Counted from the first letter of the stretch, positions 41,354 through 51,384 are shown. The stretch is DNA of 64,000 nt from Methanohalophilus sp. RSK (GCF_003722075.1 NZ_RDSK01000013.1:1-64000), one strand, 5' to 3'. Notes: generated by a model not told the origin, from the letters alone. A program made the numbers and translations.

Positions 41354-42005
41354 GATGCTCTACTATGTTTTCAAGAATTGGGCCCGGAATTCCCACAAGC
41401 ATTTCATCCCTGCCTATATCGGTGGTCCTGCGACATCCGAAACATCCCATGGAAAAATTTACATCGCCGGTCTGGATAGGAATTATAGTTGAATCCACAC
41501 AGGTGGCTTGGAACGGTGCTGTGCTCAGGGTTACCCTTCCTCCCTTTTCAAAAGTAAACGCGGGCACTATCCAGTAAAGGGTTTCCGGAAGATCGACCAG
41601 AACCACTACATCGGGCTTAAAGTCAGCCTTTTCAAGAGGACAAACTACTGTTGCCTGCATGGAACACTCTTCGAATTCTGTTCTTTCCTCTATCATCTTA
41701 GCAGCTGCTTCAGGTGTATCGAACATGCCGATCTTGGAGTGGAATTCCCCACTTCTTACATTGTCAGGTGTTTCTAAAAGTCCCAGACTGGAACCACCTA
41801 CCACACATGCATGTTTATCTGCCGGTATCACAAGACATTCGCCTGCCCTTGCTTTCATGATAGACTGGCAATGGCGGGTTTTCTTCTCGGGTTGGTTAAA
41901 GTCTGCAGGAATATCTTCGCTCTTTTTAACCAATTTCACGGCTACTGGTTCGTATCTTAGTTGCAGTATTTCCTTGAGTTTGTCACTTATCTCTTTATTT
42001 TCCAT
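41307..42005 (-). CDS. DUF169-family protein
   Basis: A 232-aa protein with the DUF169 pattern: an N-terminal YEPVAVKLVKKSEDIP, a central RHCQSIMKARAGECLVIPADKHACVVGGSSLGL, and near the C terminus FSMGCFGCRRTTDIGRDEMLVGIPG. Several conserved cysteines could bind a metal or cofactor. The function is unknown; such genes are common in anaerobes and often lie near redox genes. It starts 35 bp behind the mrp-like gene on the same strand. Confidence 0.82.
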   Translation of the reverse strand: MENKEISDKLKEILQLRYEPVAVKLVKKSEDIPADFNQPEKKTRHCQSIMKARAGECLVIPADKHACVVGGSSLGLLETPDNVRSGEFHSKIGMFDTPEAAAKMIEERTEFEECSMQATVVCPLEKADFKPDVVVLVDLPETLYWIVPAFTFEKGGRVTLSTAPFQATCVDSTIIPIQTGDVNFSMGCFGCRRTTDIGRDEMLVGIPGPILENIVEHLEKLSEKPIRKARGL

Positions 42006-42040
42006 AAAAATCCCCTTGCCTTTAAAAATAGAATGGAAGA

Positions 42041-42874
42041 TTAGTTGAACTTTTCTTCCACAGAATTAACGATTAAATCGAACTTTTCTTTCCAGATGGA
42101 TTTATCATCATTGACATATACATCTCCTTTGTCCCCTGATGATGAAACATCGGGTTCGATAGGCAATGTGGCAAGTATGGGCGTGTTGAAATCTTTTGCA
42201 GCCTTTTCTACAGATTCACCGCCAAAGACCTGTATTTCTTCATTGCAGTGGGGACAGATTACACCGCTCATGTTTTCGACCATTCCTATAACGGGTACTT
42301 CCAGCATTTCTGTAAATTTCAGGGATTTCCTTACACTTGTAAGTGCTACATCCTGGGGAGTTGTGACAACGATGGCACCGTCGACCTTGCCCAGCAACTG
42401 CACTATACTCAATGGTTCATCTCCTGTGCCCGGAGGCAGGTCTATGATCAGGTAGTCCAGCACTCCCCAGTCAACTTCTTCAAGGAACTGTTTTATGGCT
42501 GCCATCTTGGCAGGTCCTCTCCAGACCACAGGGGAATCCTGATCGTCCAGCAGTAAACCGATGGACATAACTTTGAGGTTATCGGCAACCTGTACAGGCA
42601 GGATCCCCTTTTCTCCTACTTCTGGTCTCTTGTCAGCAATTCCAAACATTGTGGGAATGCTTGGTCCATGAATATCACTGTCAAGCAGCCCGACCCTTTT
42701 CCCGCGTCTGGCAAGGGCTGCAGCGAGATTTGCGGAAACGGTACTCTTTCCTACCCCGCCTTTGCCACTCATAACCATGATTTTATTTCTTATTCCACGC
42801 AGATTCGATACGAGTTTTGGTTCTTCAACTTTGGAATTTACCAGACTTTCAGCTGACTGTATGTTTTGACTCAT
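42041..42874 (-). CDS. Mrp/NBP35-family Fe-S carrier P-loop ATPase
   Basis: A 277-aa deviant-Walker ATPase (ApbC/Mrp). Walker A is SGKGGVGKST (36-45), switch DSDIHGPSIPTMFG, Walker B LIIDLPPGTGDEPL. The C-terminal CPHC motif (GVICPHCNEEIQVFGG) binds a bridging [4Fe-4S] cluster. It acts in cluster assembly or transfer, which is essential in methanogens. It is followed by DUF169 and preceded by a DUF134 gene, probably one operon. Confidence 0.92.
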   Translation of the reverse strand: MSQNIQSAESLVNSKVEEPKLVSNLRGIRNKIMVMSGKGGVGKSTVSANLAAALARRGKRVGLLDSDIHGPSIPTMFGIADKRPEVGEKGILPVQVADNLKVMSIGLLLDDQDSPVVWRGPAKMAAIKQFLEEVDWGVLDYLIIDLPPGTGDEPLSIVQLLGKVDGAIVVTTPQDVALTSVRKSLKFTEMLEVPVIGMVENMSGVICPHCNEEIQVFGGESVEKAAKDFNTPILATLPIEPDVSSSGDKGDVYVNDDKSIWKEKFDLIVNSVEEKFN

Positions 42875-42888
42875 TTTAATGACTCCAT

Positions 42889-43194
42889 TTATTCAGTAGT
42901 GTAATTTCCGCCTTTGATATCTATGGCCTGCCCTTCAACAAGAGCTCTGGCGACTTTTTTTCTCGCATTTTTCAGTTCTTCCCAGAAAGCCCTTCTGGAA
43001 ATTCCCATCTCAAGGGCAGCTTCTTCCTGTGTCAGCTCATCCACATCCACAAGCCGGATGGCTTCCAGTTCCTCAAATGCGAGTTCTATTACCTCAACCT
43101 CAGACCTTGGTATGCCACAGGGTTTAAAACACATAATATTGGGCTCTGCCCTTATCCTGCGGGGGCATTTTGGTCTTCCTCTCCTGCATTTCAT
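42889..43194 (-). CDS. DUF134-family DNA-binding protein
   Basis: A 101-aa protein from ATG 43194 ([14 protein letters not shown]). The N-terminal Arg/Cys-rich stretch is followed by [60 protein letters not shown], a sigma-70-like helix-turn-helix. DUF134 proteins are predicted regulators, often near Fe-S or molybdenum genes. Here the Mrp gene follows by 14 bp. The longer frame up to 43356 runs into the cdc6 promoter and is unlikely. Confidence 0.85.
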   Translation of the reverse strand: MKCRRGRPKCPRRIRAEPNIMCFKPCGIPRSEVEVIELAFEELEAIRLVDVDELTQEEAALEMGISRRAFWEELKNARKKVARALVEGQAIDIKGGNYTTE

Positions 43195-43306
43195 ACGATA
43201 ACCAATCACCCATAGGTGAGCAAATATATAAAGGATTCCAAATTGTCCTGCAAAAAAGCTATTATATTTACAGGGGAGTTTAATAATAGGTTTAGGAGAC
43301 AGGTAT

Positions 43307-44422
43307 ATGAAAAATAATATGCTTCTCTGGGATGAGACAATTTTCAGAGATCCCACCGTACTGGAGCTGGATTATCTTCCCGAACAATTTATGCACCGGG
43401 ATTCTCAGCTACAATCCCTCATCTATAGCTTAAAGCCTGCAGTAAAAGGTATGAGGCCTATTAATTGTCTTGTATATGGTCCACCAGGTACCGGTAAAAC
43501 CAGTGCTGTGTTGAAGGTTTTTGAAGAAATTGAAGCACATACCTCGGATGTGGTTCTGGTTAAGATCAATTGCCAGATGGATTCCACTCGTTTTGCTGTT
43601 GTTTCACGCATATATCGCAAACTTTTCAATATAGACCCGCCGTCTTCAGGAGTAGCCTTCAGGAAACTTTTTGAAAAGATTGTCCTGAAACTTATCGAAA
43701 AGGACAAGGCAATGGTAGTATGTCTGGATGATATCAATTATTTGTTCCACGGCGGACATGCCGATGAGATCATGTATTCCATATTACGAGCCCATGAACA
43801 GTATCCCGGTGTGAAAATGGGTGTGATTGCGATTGTAAGTGATACAGGAAAACTTTACAGGTTTGATCCAAAAGTGAGTTCTGTATTCCTGCCTGAAGAG
43901 ATTGAATTTCCTTCTTATTCTTATGACGAAGTAGGGGACATCATTTCTTCCCGAATCCAGTTGGCTTTCTATCCTGAGGTAGTGGCGGAGGAAGTCAGGG
44001 AAAAAATAGTGAATTATGTCGATGTGACCGGTGATCTGCGTGTTGGTATCGATCTACTCAAGAGGTCAGGCCTGAACGCAGAAAAAAGGGCAAGTAAAAA
44101 CATTTCTGGGGAGGATGTGGATAAGGCCTATGAATCATCACGCCTTTTGCATTTGAGGCGTAACATATCATCCCTTTCAGATAATGAAAAAGATATCTTG
44201 CGGCTTGTGGCGGAAAATGATGAAATCAAAGCAGGCGAACTTTACGAACTTTTCAACAATAACAACGAATTGGGATATACGCGGTTTTATGGGTTGGTGA
44301 ATAAATTAAAAGATTCGCATTACCTGAATGTCTCTTTCTCGGGTGAAGGTATGCGGGGCAGAACCCGAATAATCAGTCTGAACTATCCTGCAGATGATGT
44401 AATTAAATGTATCGGGGGTTGA
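43307..44422 (+). CDS. cdc6: Orc1/Cdc6 replication initiator paralogue
   Basis: A 371-aa AAA+ initiator with a C-terminal winged helix. Walker A is GPPGTGKT (58-65), Walker [12 protein letters not shown], sensor 2 [10 protein letters not shown], and the WH domain begins at about 290 ([17 protein letters not shown]...). It starts at ATG 43307 with AGGAG upstream. The 112-bp region before it has no clear repeated origin box. It could be the second (Cdc6-2 type) paralogue. Confidence 0.92.
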   Translation: MKNNMLLWDETIFRDPTVLELDYLPEQFMHRDSQLQSLIYSLKPAVKGMRPINCLVYGPPGTGKTSAVLKVFEEIEAHTSDVVLVKINCQMDSTRFAVVSRIYRKLFNIDPPSSGVAFRKLFEKIVLKLIEKDKAMVVCLDDINYLFHGGHADEIMYSILRAHEQYPGVKMGVIAIVSDTGKLYRFDPKVSSVFLPEEIEFPSYSYDEVGDIISSRIQLAFYPEVVAEEVREKIVNYVDVTGDLRVGIDLLKRSGLNAEKRASKNISGEDVDKAYESSRLLHLRRNISSLSDNEKDILRLVAENDEIKAGELYELFNNNNELGYTRFYGLVNKLKDSHYLNVSFSGEGMRGRTRIISLNYPADDVIKCIGG

Positions 44423-44426
44423 TACT

Positions 44427-44963
44427 CTGGAAACCCGTACAAAAGTATGGTTGACACATGAAGGCAAACCTGTGATTGGCGCCGGTAAGGTACGTCTCCT
44501 GAAGGCTATAGATGAAGAGAAATCCCTGAAAAAAGCCTGTGAAAAGCTCCAGATCTCTTACAAACATGCCTGGAACATATTGAAGAAGATGAATTTGAGA
44601 ATCGGACACGATGTTGTAAGGACTGTAAGAGGAGGTAAGGAGCAGGGTACTTTTCTTACAGAGTATGGAAGGGACCTGATAAATCAATATGAGATTAATC
44701 GGGAGTATATTGACAGGATGGTGGAGGACGAATTATCCTCTGAAAATGTGAGTGAGACCAACAATATTGCCTGTAAGGTCAGGAAAATAGAATCTTCTGA
44801 TGGAATCTCCAGAATCCAGATTGAAATTGAGTCTTCAGTATTAACTTCTATAATGGGAGAAAAGGATTTGGAAAATCTGGATATCGATGAAGGGGATGAA
44901 GTAACTGCTACTATTCGGGCTGTCGATATAGGTATCTCTCCTGCGAAAAATGAGGAGGAATAA
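44427..44963 (+). CDS. ModE-like regulator with C-terminal TOBE (molybdate-binding) domain (CTG start)
   Basis: A 178-aa protein. The N-terminal ModE winged helix reads [52 protein letters not shown], and [18 protein letters not shown] follows. A TOBE/MOP domain is at about 115-178 ([32 protein letters not shown]), expected to bind molybdate or tungstate. The TTG at 44451 would cut the first strand. CTG 44427 restores it and has GGGGGT 7 nt upstream, inside the cdc6 end. It overlaps nothing and follows cdc6 by 4 bp. Confidence 0.85.
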   Translation: METRTKVWLTHEGKPVIGAGKVRLLKAIDEEKSLKKACEKLQISYKHAWNILKKMNLRIGHDVVRTVRGGKEQGTFLTEYGRDLINQYEINREYIDRMVEDELSSENVSETNNIACKVRKIESSDGISRIQIEIESSVLTSIMGEKDLENLDIDEGDEVTATIRAVDIGISPAKNEEE

Positions 44964-44965
44964 AC

Positions 44966-45730
44966 CTGCGACTGCTTTCCTGGAATGTCAATGGTTTGCG
45001 GGCAGTTGCTAAAAAAGGATTTCTGGAATGGTTGGATTCTGAATCACCTGATATCATGTGTGTGCAGGAGACAAAAGCCCGCCCTTCCCAGCTGCCACCG
45101 AATATCAGGCGTATCGATGGTTATTACAGTTATTTCAGTGCTGCTGAAAAAAAGGGTTATAGCGGTGTTGCCCTTTACAGTAAGGTCCAGCCACAAGAAG
45201 TTCGTTATGGTTTTGGTATAAACCGTTTCGACCACGAAGGCCGTATCCTGATTGCTTTCTATGAGAAATTCGTTCTTTTTAATATTTATTTTCCCAATGG
45301 TAATTCTTCGGATGAGAGACTACAGTATAAAATGGATTTCTATAGGGCTTTCCTGGAATATGTACAGGAATTAAGGAAAGAGGGTCATTCTGTAGTTGTA
45401 TGCGGAGACCTGAACACTGCTCACAAAGCGATTGATATTGCAAGACCAAAACAGAACGAAAACCGTTCCGGTTTCCTTCCTGTGGAAAGGGAATGGATAG
45501 ATAGGTTTCTCTCCCATGGTTTCATCGACACTTTCAGGCTTTTTAATGAAAATGAAGGTAACTATACCTGGTGGGACCTGAAGACCAGAGCAAGGGATCG
45601 TAATGTGGGATGGAGGCTGGATTATTTCTTTGTAAGTGCTGATCTAAAACAGAGTGTAAAAGAAGCCTTTATTTTAAGTGAAGTGATCGGTTCAGACCAC
45701 TGTCCTGTAGGGTTGGAACTTGATTCCTGA
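44966..45730 (+). CDS. xthA: Exodeoxyribonuclease III / AP endonuclease (CTG start)
   Basis: A 254-aa EEP-fold DNA repair nuclease that cuts at abasic sites. Starting at CTG 44966 it reads (M)[22 protein letters not shown], with the metal-binding Asn; GGAGG at 44954-44958 has a 7-nt spacer. Other motifs are CVQETKA (metal Glu), [47 protein letters not shown] and [10 protein letters not shown] (catalytic Asp-His). A later TTG at 44996 would destroy the first strand. Confidence 0.9.
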   Translation: MRLLSWNVNGLRAVAKKGFLEWLDSESPDIMCVQETKARPSQLPPNIRRIDGYYSYFSAAEKKGYSGVALYSKVQPQEVRYGFGINRFDHEGRILIAFYEKFVLFNIYFPNGNSSDERLQYKMDFYRAFLEYVQELRKEGHSVVVCGDLNTAHKAIDIARPKQNENRSGFLPVEREWIDRFLSHGFIDTFRLFNENEGNYTWWDLKTRARDRNVGWRLDYFFVSADLKQSVKEAFILSEVIGSDHCPVGLELDS

Positions 45731-45746
45731 ATAAAATATAAAAAAG

Positions 45747-45767
45747 CAGAGCGCAAAAAGCGCTCTG
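45747..45767. terminator. Bidirectional terminator between xthA and the thermosome gene
   Basis: CAGAGCGC and GCGCTCTG with an AAAAA loop form a perfect 8-bp stem between two converging genes, with A/T-rich flanks on both sides. Confidence 0.7.
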
Positions 45768-45782
45768 TAGTATCAGATTACT

Positions 45783-47468
45783 TTACATTCCGCCCATGCC
45801 TGGTGGCATACCGCCCATACCTGGAGGCATTCCGCCGCCCATGCCTGGTGGCATGCCGCCTTCGCTACCGCCGCTTGATGGGGATGGGTTGGAGGATGCA
45901 ATTACATCGTCGATTCTCAGGATCATTACGGATGCTTCTGCTGCAGCATTGATTGCCTGGGTCTTTATTCTCAGGGGTTCAACAACACCTGCGTCCCACA
46001 TGTCAATGACTTTTCCACTGTAGACATCAAGGCCTGCGGTCTTGGCGCCCTTCTCATGATGAGAGCGAAGTTCTACAAGCATGTCGATTGGGTCCAGACC
46101 TGCGTTTTCTGCAAGGGTCCTTGGGATAACTTCAAGGGATTCTGCGAATGCTTTAACTGCCAGCTGTTCCCTGCCACTGAGGGATGATGCGTAATCCTGC
46201 AGCTGGAGTGCAATTTCCACTTCCGGACCGCCGCCGCCTGCTACGAGTTTTTCATCCTCTATAGCTACGCCTACTACGCGCAGAGCATCATGAAGTGCCC
46301 TTTCAATGTTTTCGACTACATGTTCGGTTCCGCCGCGCAGAAGGATGGATACGGATCTTGGATTGACACAGCCGGTAATAAAGATCATGTTGTCGCCAGC
46401 AACCTTCCTTTCTTCCACGGTTTCGGTCTTTCCAAGATCATCTGCGTTCATTTCTTCGATGTTGGTAACCAGTTTACCGCCGGTGGAACGTACGAGTTTT
46501 TCCATGTCACTCTTTTTGACACGTCTAACTGCAAATATTCCTTCCTTTGCAAGGAAGTGCTGCGCCATGTCATCAATACCTTTCTGGCAGAAGACAACGT
46601 TTGCACCGCTTGCGACGACTTTGTCTACAAGCCCTTTAAGCATCTTTTCTTCCTGGTCAAGGAAGGACTGGAGCTGGTCAGGTGAGGTGATGGATATTTC
46701 CGCGTCGACTTCAGTTTCCTTGAGTTCGATGGCACTGTTGATAAGTGCAATCTTTGCATCGGTGACTTTCTTTGGCATGTTGGAATGTACACGCTCTTTG
46801 TCAAGGATCATTCCTTCAATGAGTTCTGAATCCTCGACACTGCCACCGACCTTCTTTTCTACCTTTATATTGTCGATGTCAATTGTCTGGTCATCAGTCT
46901 TGTCTGCAATGCTTGCGACAGCGGATACAGCTATTTCGCTGAGTGCATCTTTGGAAGCCTCTGCACCCTTTCCTGTCATGGCCGTATTGGAGATATTTAT
47001 CAGGGTGTCCTTGTTATCGATTGTAACATTCTGTGCAAGTCCCTTGAGCAATTCGCCAGCTTTCTCAGCTGCCATCCTGTACCCGGATGCGATGATTGTT
47101 GGGTGTACATCCTGCTCGATCATGTCTTCTGCCTTTTTGAGCAGTTCACCGGTGATCACAGCAGCAGTGGTTGTTCCATCTCCTACTTCATCGTCCTGGG
47201 TCTTGGCTACCTCAACTATCATCTTGGCAGCAGGGTGCTCGATGTCCATTTCCTTGAGTATGGTTGCACCGTCATTTGTGATCACTACATCACCAAGGGA
47301 GTCTACAAGCATCTTGTCCATTCCCTTTGGTCCGAGTGTGGTCCTGACAGCTTCAGCCACAGCTTTTGCAGCCATTATGTTGTTGCTCTGGGCATCCCTG
47401 CCCCGGGTTCTCTGATTTCCATCTCTTAAAATAAATATTGGCTGTCCACCAGCCATCTGTCCTGCCAT
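45783..47468 (-). CDS. Thermosome (group II chaperonin) subunit
   Basis: A 561-aa chaperonin subunit forming a double ring for protein folding. The ATP-site motifs are [28 protein letters not shown] and [16 protein letters not shown]. The apical domain lies in the middle, and [13 protein letters not shown] and [22 protein letters not shown] follow. The C-terminal tail is GGM-rich (PPGMGG repeats). A GGAGGT Shine-Dalgarno lies 6 nt before the ATG, and a TATA box is at 47544-47557. Which paralogue it is cannot be told. Confidence 0.96.
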   Translation of the reverse strand: MAGQMAGGQPIFILRDGNQRTRGRDAQSNNIMAAKAVAEAVRTTLGPKGMDKMLVDSLGDVVITNDGATILKEMDIEHPAAKMIVEVAKTQDDEVGDGTTTAAVITGELLKKAEDMIEQDVHPTIIASGYRMAAEKAGELLKGLAQNVTIDNKDTLINISNTAMTGKGAEASKDALSEIAVSAVASIADKTDDQTIDIDNIKVEKKVGGSVEDSELIEGMILDKERVHSNMPKKVTDAKIALINSAIELKETEVDAEISITSPDQLQSFLDQEEKMLKGLVDKVVASGANVVFCQKGIDDMAQHFLAKEGIFAVRRVKKSDMEKLVRSTGGKLVTNIEEMNADDLGKTETVEERKVAGDNMIFITGCVNPRSVSILLRGGTEHVVENIERALHDALRVVGVAIEDEKLVAGGGGPEVEIALQLQDYASSLSGREQLAVKAFAESLEVIPRTLAENAGLDPIDMLVELRSHHEKGAKTAGLDVYSGKVIDMWDAGVVEPLRIKTQAINAAAEASVMILRIDDVIASSNPSPSSGGSEGGMPPGMGGGMPPGMGGMPPGMGGM

Positions 47469-47543
47469 TACTTTTACCTCCGTATTATATACATCAAATT
47501 GATATTCCCTGTATTATACAGGTCGTTTATACATGTTTGTGGT

Positions 47544-47557
47544 TCTATATAAATATT
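47544..47557 (-). promoter_or_regulatory. Thermosome promoter
   Basis: On the minus strand AATATTTATATAGA is a strong TATA box about 75-90 bp upstream of the ATG at 47468. A palindromic CTGTATAATACAG (complement of about 47508-47522) lies in the leader. Confidence 0.5.
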
Positions 47558-47628
47558 ACTGCAAGGGGAATATCGGTTAACCTATTGAAAATTGTATTCT
47601 AAAAATTAGTATAATAAAAAAAAGAAAA

Positions 47629-47802
47629 TCAGCCAACAATGGCTTTTTGGGATCTTCTTTTGAATCTCCTCTTTGTACCTGCAGAAGAATATCTCTGTGC
47701 AGGTGCAGTGTGTGCCTTGTTAGCTCTGGCTTTTTTAACTTTGATTGTGTTGCCTTTGCGTCCTTTTATTCTTACCCATTCAATACTTCCGGTTTTGCCC
47801 AT
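47629..47802 (-). CDS. Small basic methanogen protein (DUF5350-like)
   Basis: A 57-aa, strongly basic protein ([24 protein letters not shown]...[18 protein letters not shown]). It is rich in Lys/Arg and probably binds RNA or the ribosome. It fits my memory of DUF5350, a small methanogen family. The ATG at 47802 is preferred over the GTG at 47811. It is transcribed in the same direction as the thermosome gene, 160 bp upstream of it. Confidence 0.7.
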   Translation of the reverse strand: MGKTGSIEWVRIKGRKGNTIKVKKARANKAHTAPAQRYSSAGTKRRFKRRSQKAIVG

Positions 47803-47834
47803 AATTATCACTCTCTATGATATTGATTATTTGA

Positions 47835-47900
47835 ATATGTGGATTCCTTTAGAGGGAATGCTAGTTATTAAAGGTTGCGGAAAAAAAAGATGTGAGGATT
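47835..47900. repeat. 66-bp direct repeat, copy A
   Basis: Nearly identical to 49456-49521 (one base differs: TTCC against TTAC near the tenth base). It includes GAGGGAATGCTAGTTATTAA and an A8 run. It lies 3' of the first betaine-binding protein gene. No coding sense is apparent. Confidence 0.9.
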
Positions 47901-48073
47901 CTAGTTTTCACGGTTTGCACTCAGGTTGTATTTCTCTAGTGTGGTTTTCCGTAATGTGCATGATTTCCTGCATCCGGTTTGATACCGTTGATTATTCCAT
48001 CAAATTATCACTCATGTTTGCCTATTATAAGGATGGTTGGAGCGAAAAAAAAAGGAATAAGGGTTAATTGCCC

Positions 48074-48952
48074 TTATTCAGTTCCAATCCATTCATTTAC
48101 TCTGTCAGGATTGTTTTCGACCCATTTTGCAGCGGCTTCTTCGGCACTCATTCCTGCTTCAATGTCGGTCATTACAGTCTGTATCTCTTCGTGGCTGTAA
48201 TGTATATTGCTTATAATTGCGTAGAGTTCAGGTTTTTCTTCCTCGAGTCCCTGTCTTGCAAGTGTTTCTATGTTATCGCCATCACCATAAGCTTTCTGTG
48301 GATCATCCAGGATCTTCAGGTCATATCTGCCGAATGCCCAGTGAGGTGTCCAGAGGGTGACAACGATTGGTTCCTCATCCCTGTAAGCACTATCAAGGGC
48401 AGATGCCATTCCAGCACTGCTGCTGGCTTCAAGAGTATAGCCCAGACCATACATATCGATTGCATTTTCTGTGTTCTGCATGATACCTGCACCGGGATCA
48501 ATACCGGTGATCTTTCCATTGAACTTTTCCTTGTTTGCATTCAGGTCTTCAATGGAATTAATGTCTTCCATGTAAGTTGGTACTACAAGGCCGAGTTTGC
48601 AGTCTTCAAGATTTGGGCCTACTCTGTCAACCTGGTCTCCATACTGCTCCCAGTAATTTGCCTGGGTTTGTGGAAGCCATGCACATGTGGTAAAGTCAAA
48701 CTGGCCATCTGCAAGTCCCTGGTATAGTGGGCCTGCATCGACAGCTATTATTTCTACTTCATACCCTTCCTGTTCGAGAACTTGCTTTATTACATTGGTA
48801 TTTGCAATTGCGTCATCCCACATTACATATCCGATAGTTGCTGATTTTTCTTCAGCGCCTGCACCTTCGCTTTCTTGCTGGGTACATCCGGCAGCAAAGA
48901 GGGAAAGCACTAACACTATTCCTATTATAATCATTTTTAATTTATTATCCAT
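48074..48952 (-). CDS. Glycine betaine/choline-type ABC binding lipoprotein (paralogue 1)
   Basis: A 292-aa OpuAC/ProX-type binding protein with lipobox SLFAAGCTQQ (Cys about 23). Betaine-binding features are TIGYVMWDDAIANTNV, CAWLPQTQANYWEQYG, GIDPGAGIMQNTENAI and VTLWTPHWAFGRYDL (tryptophan box). It is closely similar to the protein at 50494-51384 through most of its length, so the two arose by recent duplication. It is separated from the intact permease/ATPase genes by a decayed permease and another binding-protein gene. Confidence 0.9.
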   Translation of the reverse strand: MDNKLKMIIIGIVLVLSLFAAGCTQQESEGAGAEEKSATIGYVMWDDAIANTNVIKQVLEQEGYEVEIIAVDAGPLYQGLADGQFDFTTCAWLPQTQANYWEQYGDQVDRVGPNLEDCKLGLVVPTYMEDINSIEDLNANKEKFNGKITGIDPGAGIMQNTENAIDMYGLGYTLEASSSAGMASALDSAYRDEEPIVVTLWTPHWAFGRYDLKILDDPQKAYGDGDNIETLARQGLEEEKPELYAIISNIHYSHEEIQTVMTDIEAGMSAEEAAAKWVENNPDRVNEWIGTE

Positions 48953-49004
48953 ATTTTCTATTCCTCCTTTTTTATTGGATAAAAGTAAAAAGACTGTTCA
49001 GGCC

Positions 49005-49455
49005 TTATCTGGGTGTAAGGTTCCGGGTCAGTCTGACAAGGACAATTGCTATTATGACAATACCGAGTCCTGCTTCGAATCCAACTCCGATATCTACTCG
49101 CTGGATTCCTATCAATACCTTATAACTCAGGCCACAGGTTTCGATCATGGAAGCAATAACTGCCATTGAAAGGCCAGCATAATACACTGGTTAACACCGG
49201 CTATTATTGTCTTAATAGCAACGGGGAGATCTAGTTTGATATGTTTCTGCCAGGGCTGAGCCGAAAATATTGGCAACCTTGACAAGTTCTGTTGGTGTCT
49301 GTGTAATATTCAGGTTTATAAGTAGGATTGCAGGACCAGTGCAGCAGATGATATTACAAGCGCAATGGTTTTTATGGATACTTCCATAGGTCCACTGTTA
49401 CGATTTAAATATGTCCAATGCCGGTATCTAAAGTGGGTTTTCCATTCCTTCTTAG
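49005..49455 (-). pseudogene. Decayed betaine ABC permease (OpuAB) copy
   Basis: Minus-strand pieces match the intact permease at 51438-52268: [15 protein letters not shown] (about 49320-49370), then PTELVKVANIFGSALAETYQ (about 49240-49300) and finally [48 protein letters not shown] (49005-49187). About half of the gene is missing and stops interrupt the middle. It is the partner of binding-protein paralogue 1 after a tandem duplication. Confidence 0.8.
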
Positions 49456-49521
49456 ATATGTGGATTACTTTAGAGGGAATGCTAGTTATTAAAGGTTGCG
49501 GAAAAAAAAGATGTGAGGATT
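49456..49521. repeat. 66-bp direct repeat, copy B
   Basis: It matches 47835-47900 with one difference. It lies 7 bp downstream (3') of the binding-protein gene at 49528-50421 and replaces the 5' part of the decayed permease. Confidence 0.9.
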
Positions 49522-49527
49522 GGCACC

Positions 49528-50421
49528 TCACTGAGTTCCAAGTACTTCATCATACTTTTCAGGATGCTCCGCAAGCCAATCCTGAGCTGCCTGTTCTGGC
49601 TTCTTTCCTTCATCGATAGCGACCATTATTGATTCGATATCATTAAGATCCATTTCATAGTTCTGGATAAGCTGGTAGAACTCTGGTCTGTCCTCTTCAA
49701 AACCGGGTCTTGTGAGGATTACAAGGTTGTCACTTTCTCCATATACTCCCTTTGGATCTTCAAGGAAGTGCAGGCCATCCATACGGGCAAAGGTCCAGTG
49801 TGGCCTCCAGAGGGTAGCTACGATCCATTCCTCATTGTCAATTTTGTCCTGAAGCTCGGTTGCCATTCCCACAGTACTGCTGGAATATAATTCATATTCT
49901 TCAAGGTTATATTCCTCGACTGCCTTCTCTGAGGTTATCATTATTCCAGCACCGGGCTCAATACCATTGATTTTGCCATCGAATTTGCTGGCATTGCCTT
50001 TCAGGTCTTCCACTGTGGTAATTCCGGAATCATATACATAGTCTGGAACAACAAGTCCAATTTTAGCACCTGAGGATACAACTTTTGCCTTGTTCAGACT
50101 GTCTCCGTACTTATCCCAGTAGGAAGCCTGGGTTACAGGTAACCATGTGTGTATAAGGACATCGATGTCTCCCTGTGCAGTTGCCTGGTATAGACCACCG
50201 ACATCTGCGGAAACAGTTTCGTATTCATAGCCTCCTTCATCAAGGATACCTGTGAATACATATGCTCCCGCACGTGAGTCATCCCACTGGATTACTCCGA
50301 TTCGTACTGGTTCTTTTGTTGTTTCTTTTGTTGGGCCTTCTTCCTGTGATGTGCAACCTGCACCAATTAGGGCGATTGCTACCATAAAGCATGCTAGCAC
50401 TTTCAAAACATTATATCTCAA
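49528..50421 (-). CDS. Glycine betaine-type ABC binding lipoprotein (paralogue 2, divergent)
   Basis: A 297-aa OpuAC-type binding protein with lipobox ALIGAGCTSQ (Cys about 23). Motifs are RIGVIQWDDSRAGAYV, HTWLPVTQASYWDKYG, GIEPGAGIMITSEKAV and ATLWRPHWTFARMDG. It shares the fold and the tryptophan residues with its two neighbours but is much more divergent than they are from each other, so it may bind a different compatible solute. Confidence 0.9.
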   Translation of the reverse strand: MRYNVLKVLACFMVAIALIGAGCTSQEEGPTKETTKEPVRIGVIQWDDSRAGAYVFTGILDEGGYEYETVSADVGGLYQATAQGDIDVLIHTWLPVTQASYWDKYGDSLNKAKVVSSGAKIGLVVPDYVYDSGITTVEDLKGNASKFDGKINGIEPGAGIMITSEKAVEEYNLEEYELYSSSTVGMATELQDKIDNEEWIVATLWRPHWTFARMDGLHFLEDPKGVYGESDNLVILTRPGFEEDRPEFYQLIQNYEMDLNDIESIMVAIDEGKKPEQAAQDWLAEHPEKYDEVLGTQ

Positions 50422-50493
50422 ACTATCACTCCTTTTTGCATTTTATAAAGATGGTTGGAACGATAAAAAAACAGGAATAAGGGTAAATTACCC

Positions 50494-51384
50494 TTATTCA
50501 GTTCCAAGCCATTCATTAACTCTGTCAGGATTGTTTTCGACCCACTTTGCAGCGGCATCTTCGGCATCCATGCCGTCTTCCATATCAGCCATTACGGTCT
50601 GAATCTCATCATGGCTCCAGTTGAACCTGCTGATGATTGCATAGAGTTCCGGTTTTTCTTCCTCGAGTCCCTGTCTTGCAAGGGTTTCCACATGATCTGA
50701 TTCTCCGTAGGCCTGCTGTGGATCATCCAGGAACTTCAGGTTATATCTGTTGAATGCCCAGTGAGGTGTCCAGAGGGTGACAACAATCGGTTGCTCATCC
50801 CTGTAGGCACCATCAAGAGCAGATGCCATCCCTGCACTGCTGCTGGTTTCAAGATTGTATTCCAGGTCATACATATCGATTGCATCTTCTGTGTTCTGCA
50901 CGACACCTGCACCGGGGTCAATACCGGTGATCTTTCCATCGAATTTCTCCTTGTTTGCATTCAGGTCTTCAATGGAGTTAATGTCTTCCATGTAAGTTGG
51001 TACTACAAGACCGAGTTTGCAGTCTTCAAGGTTTACAGCAACGCTGTCAACCTGGTCTCCATACTGCTCCCAGTAATTTGCATGGGTTTTGGGAAGCCAT
51101 GCAGATGTAGTGAAATCAAACTGGTCATCTGCAAGTCCCTGATACAGTGGGCCTGCATCAACAGCGATTATTTCTACGTCGTAACCGGCCTGTTCAAGGA
51201 CCTCTTTCATTACATTGGTACTTGCAATCTCGCCATCCCACATTACATATCCGATGGTTGTTGATTTTTCTTCAGCGCCAGTGTCGGCTCCTTCACCTTC
51301 ATCTCCCTGCTGGGCACAGCCTGCAGCAAAGAGAGAAAGAACTAATAGAATTCCGATTATTATTGCTTTATATTTATTATCCAT
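50494..51384 (-). CDS. Glycine betaine-type ABC binding lipoprotein (paralogue 3)
   Basis: A 296-aa binding protein with lipobox SLFAAGCAQQ and an acidic linker rich in Gly/Glu. TIGYVMWDGEIASTNV, SAWLPKTHANYWEQYG, GIDPGAGVVQNTEDAI and VTLWTPHWAFNRYNL match paralogue 1. It lies 53 bp downstream of the intact permease gene and probably is the main subunit of that importer. Confidence 0.92.
   Translation of the reverse strand: MDNKYKAIIIGILLVLSLFAAGCAQQGDEGEGADTGAEEKSTTIGYVMWDGEIASTNVMKEVLEQAGYDVEIIAVDAGPLYQGLADDQFDFTTSAWLPKTHANYWEQYGDQVDSVAVNLEDCKLGLVVPTYMEDINSIEDLNANKEKFDGKITGIDPGAGVVQNTEDAIDMYDLEYNLETSSSAGMASALDGAYRDEQPIVVTLWTPHWAFNRYNLKFLDDPQQAYGESDHVETLARQGLEEEKPELYAIISRFNWSHDEIQTVMADMEDGMDAEDAAAKWVENNPDRVNEWLGTE

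Noticed and set aside
43195-43306. Possible replication origin next to cdc6
   Set aside because: Only one weak origin-box-like stretch (near CAGGGGAG) is visible, with no inverted pair or long A/T tract.
46306-47415. A 369-codon plus-strand ORF opposite the thermosome gene
   Set aside because: It is a shadow frame created by the codon bias of the thermosome gene. Its low-complexity Ser-rich translation resembles no protein.
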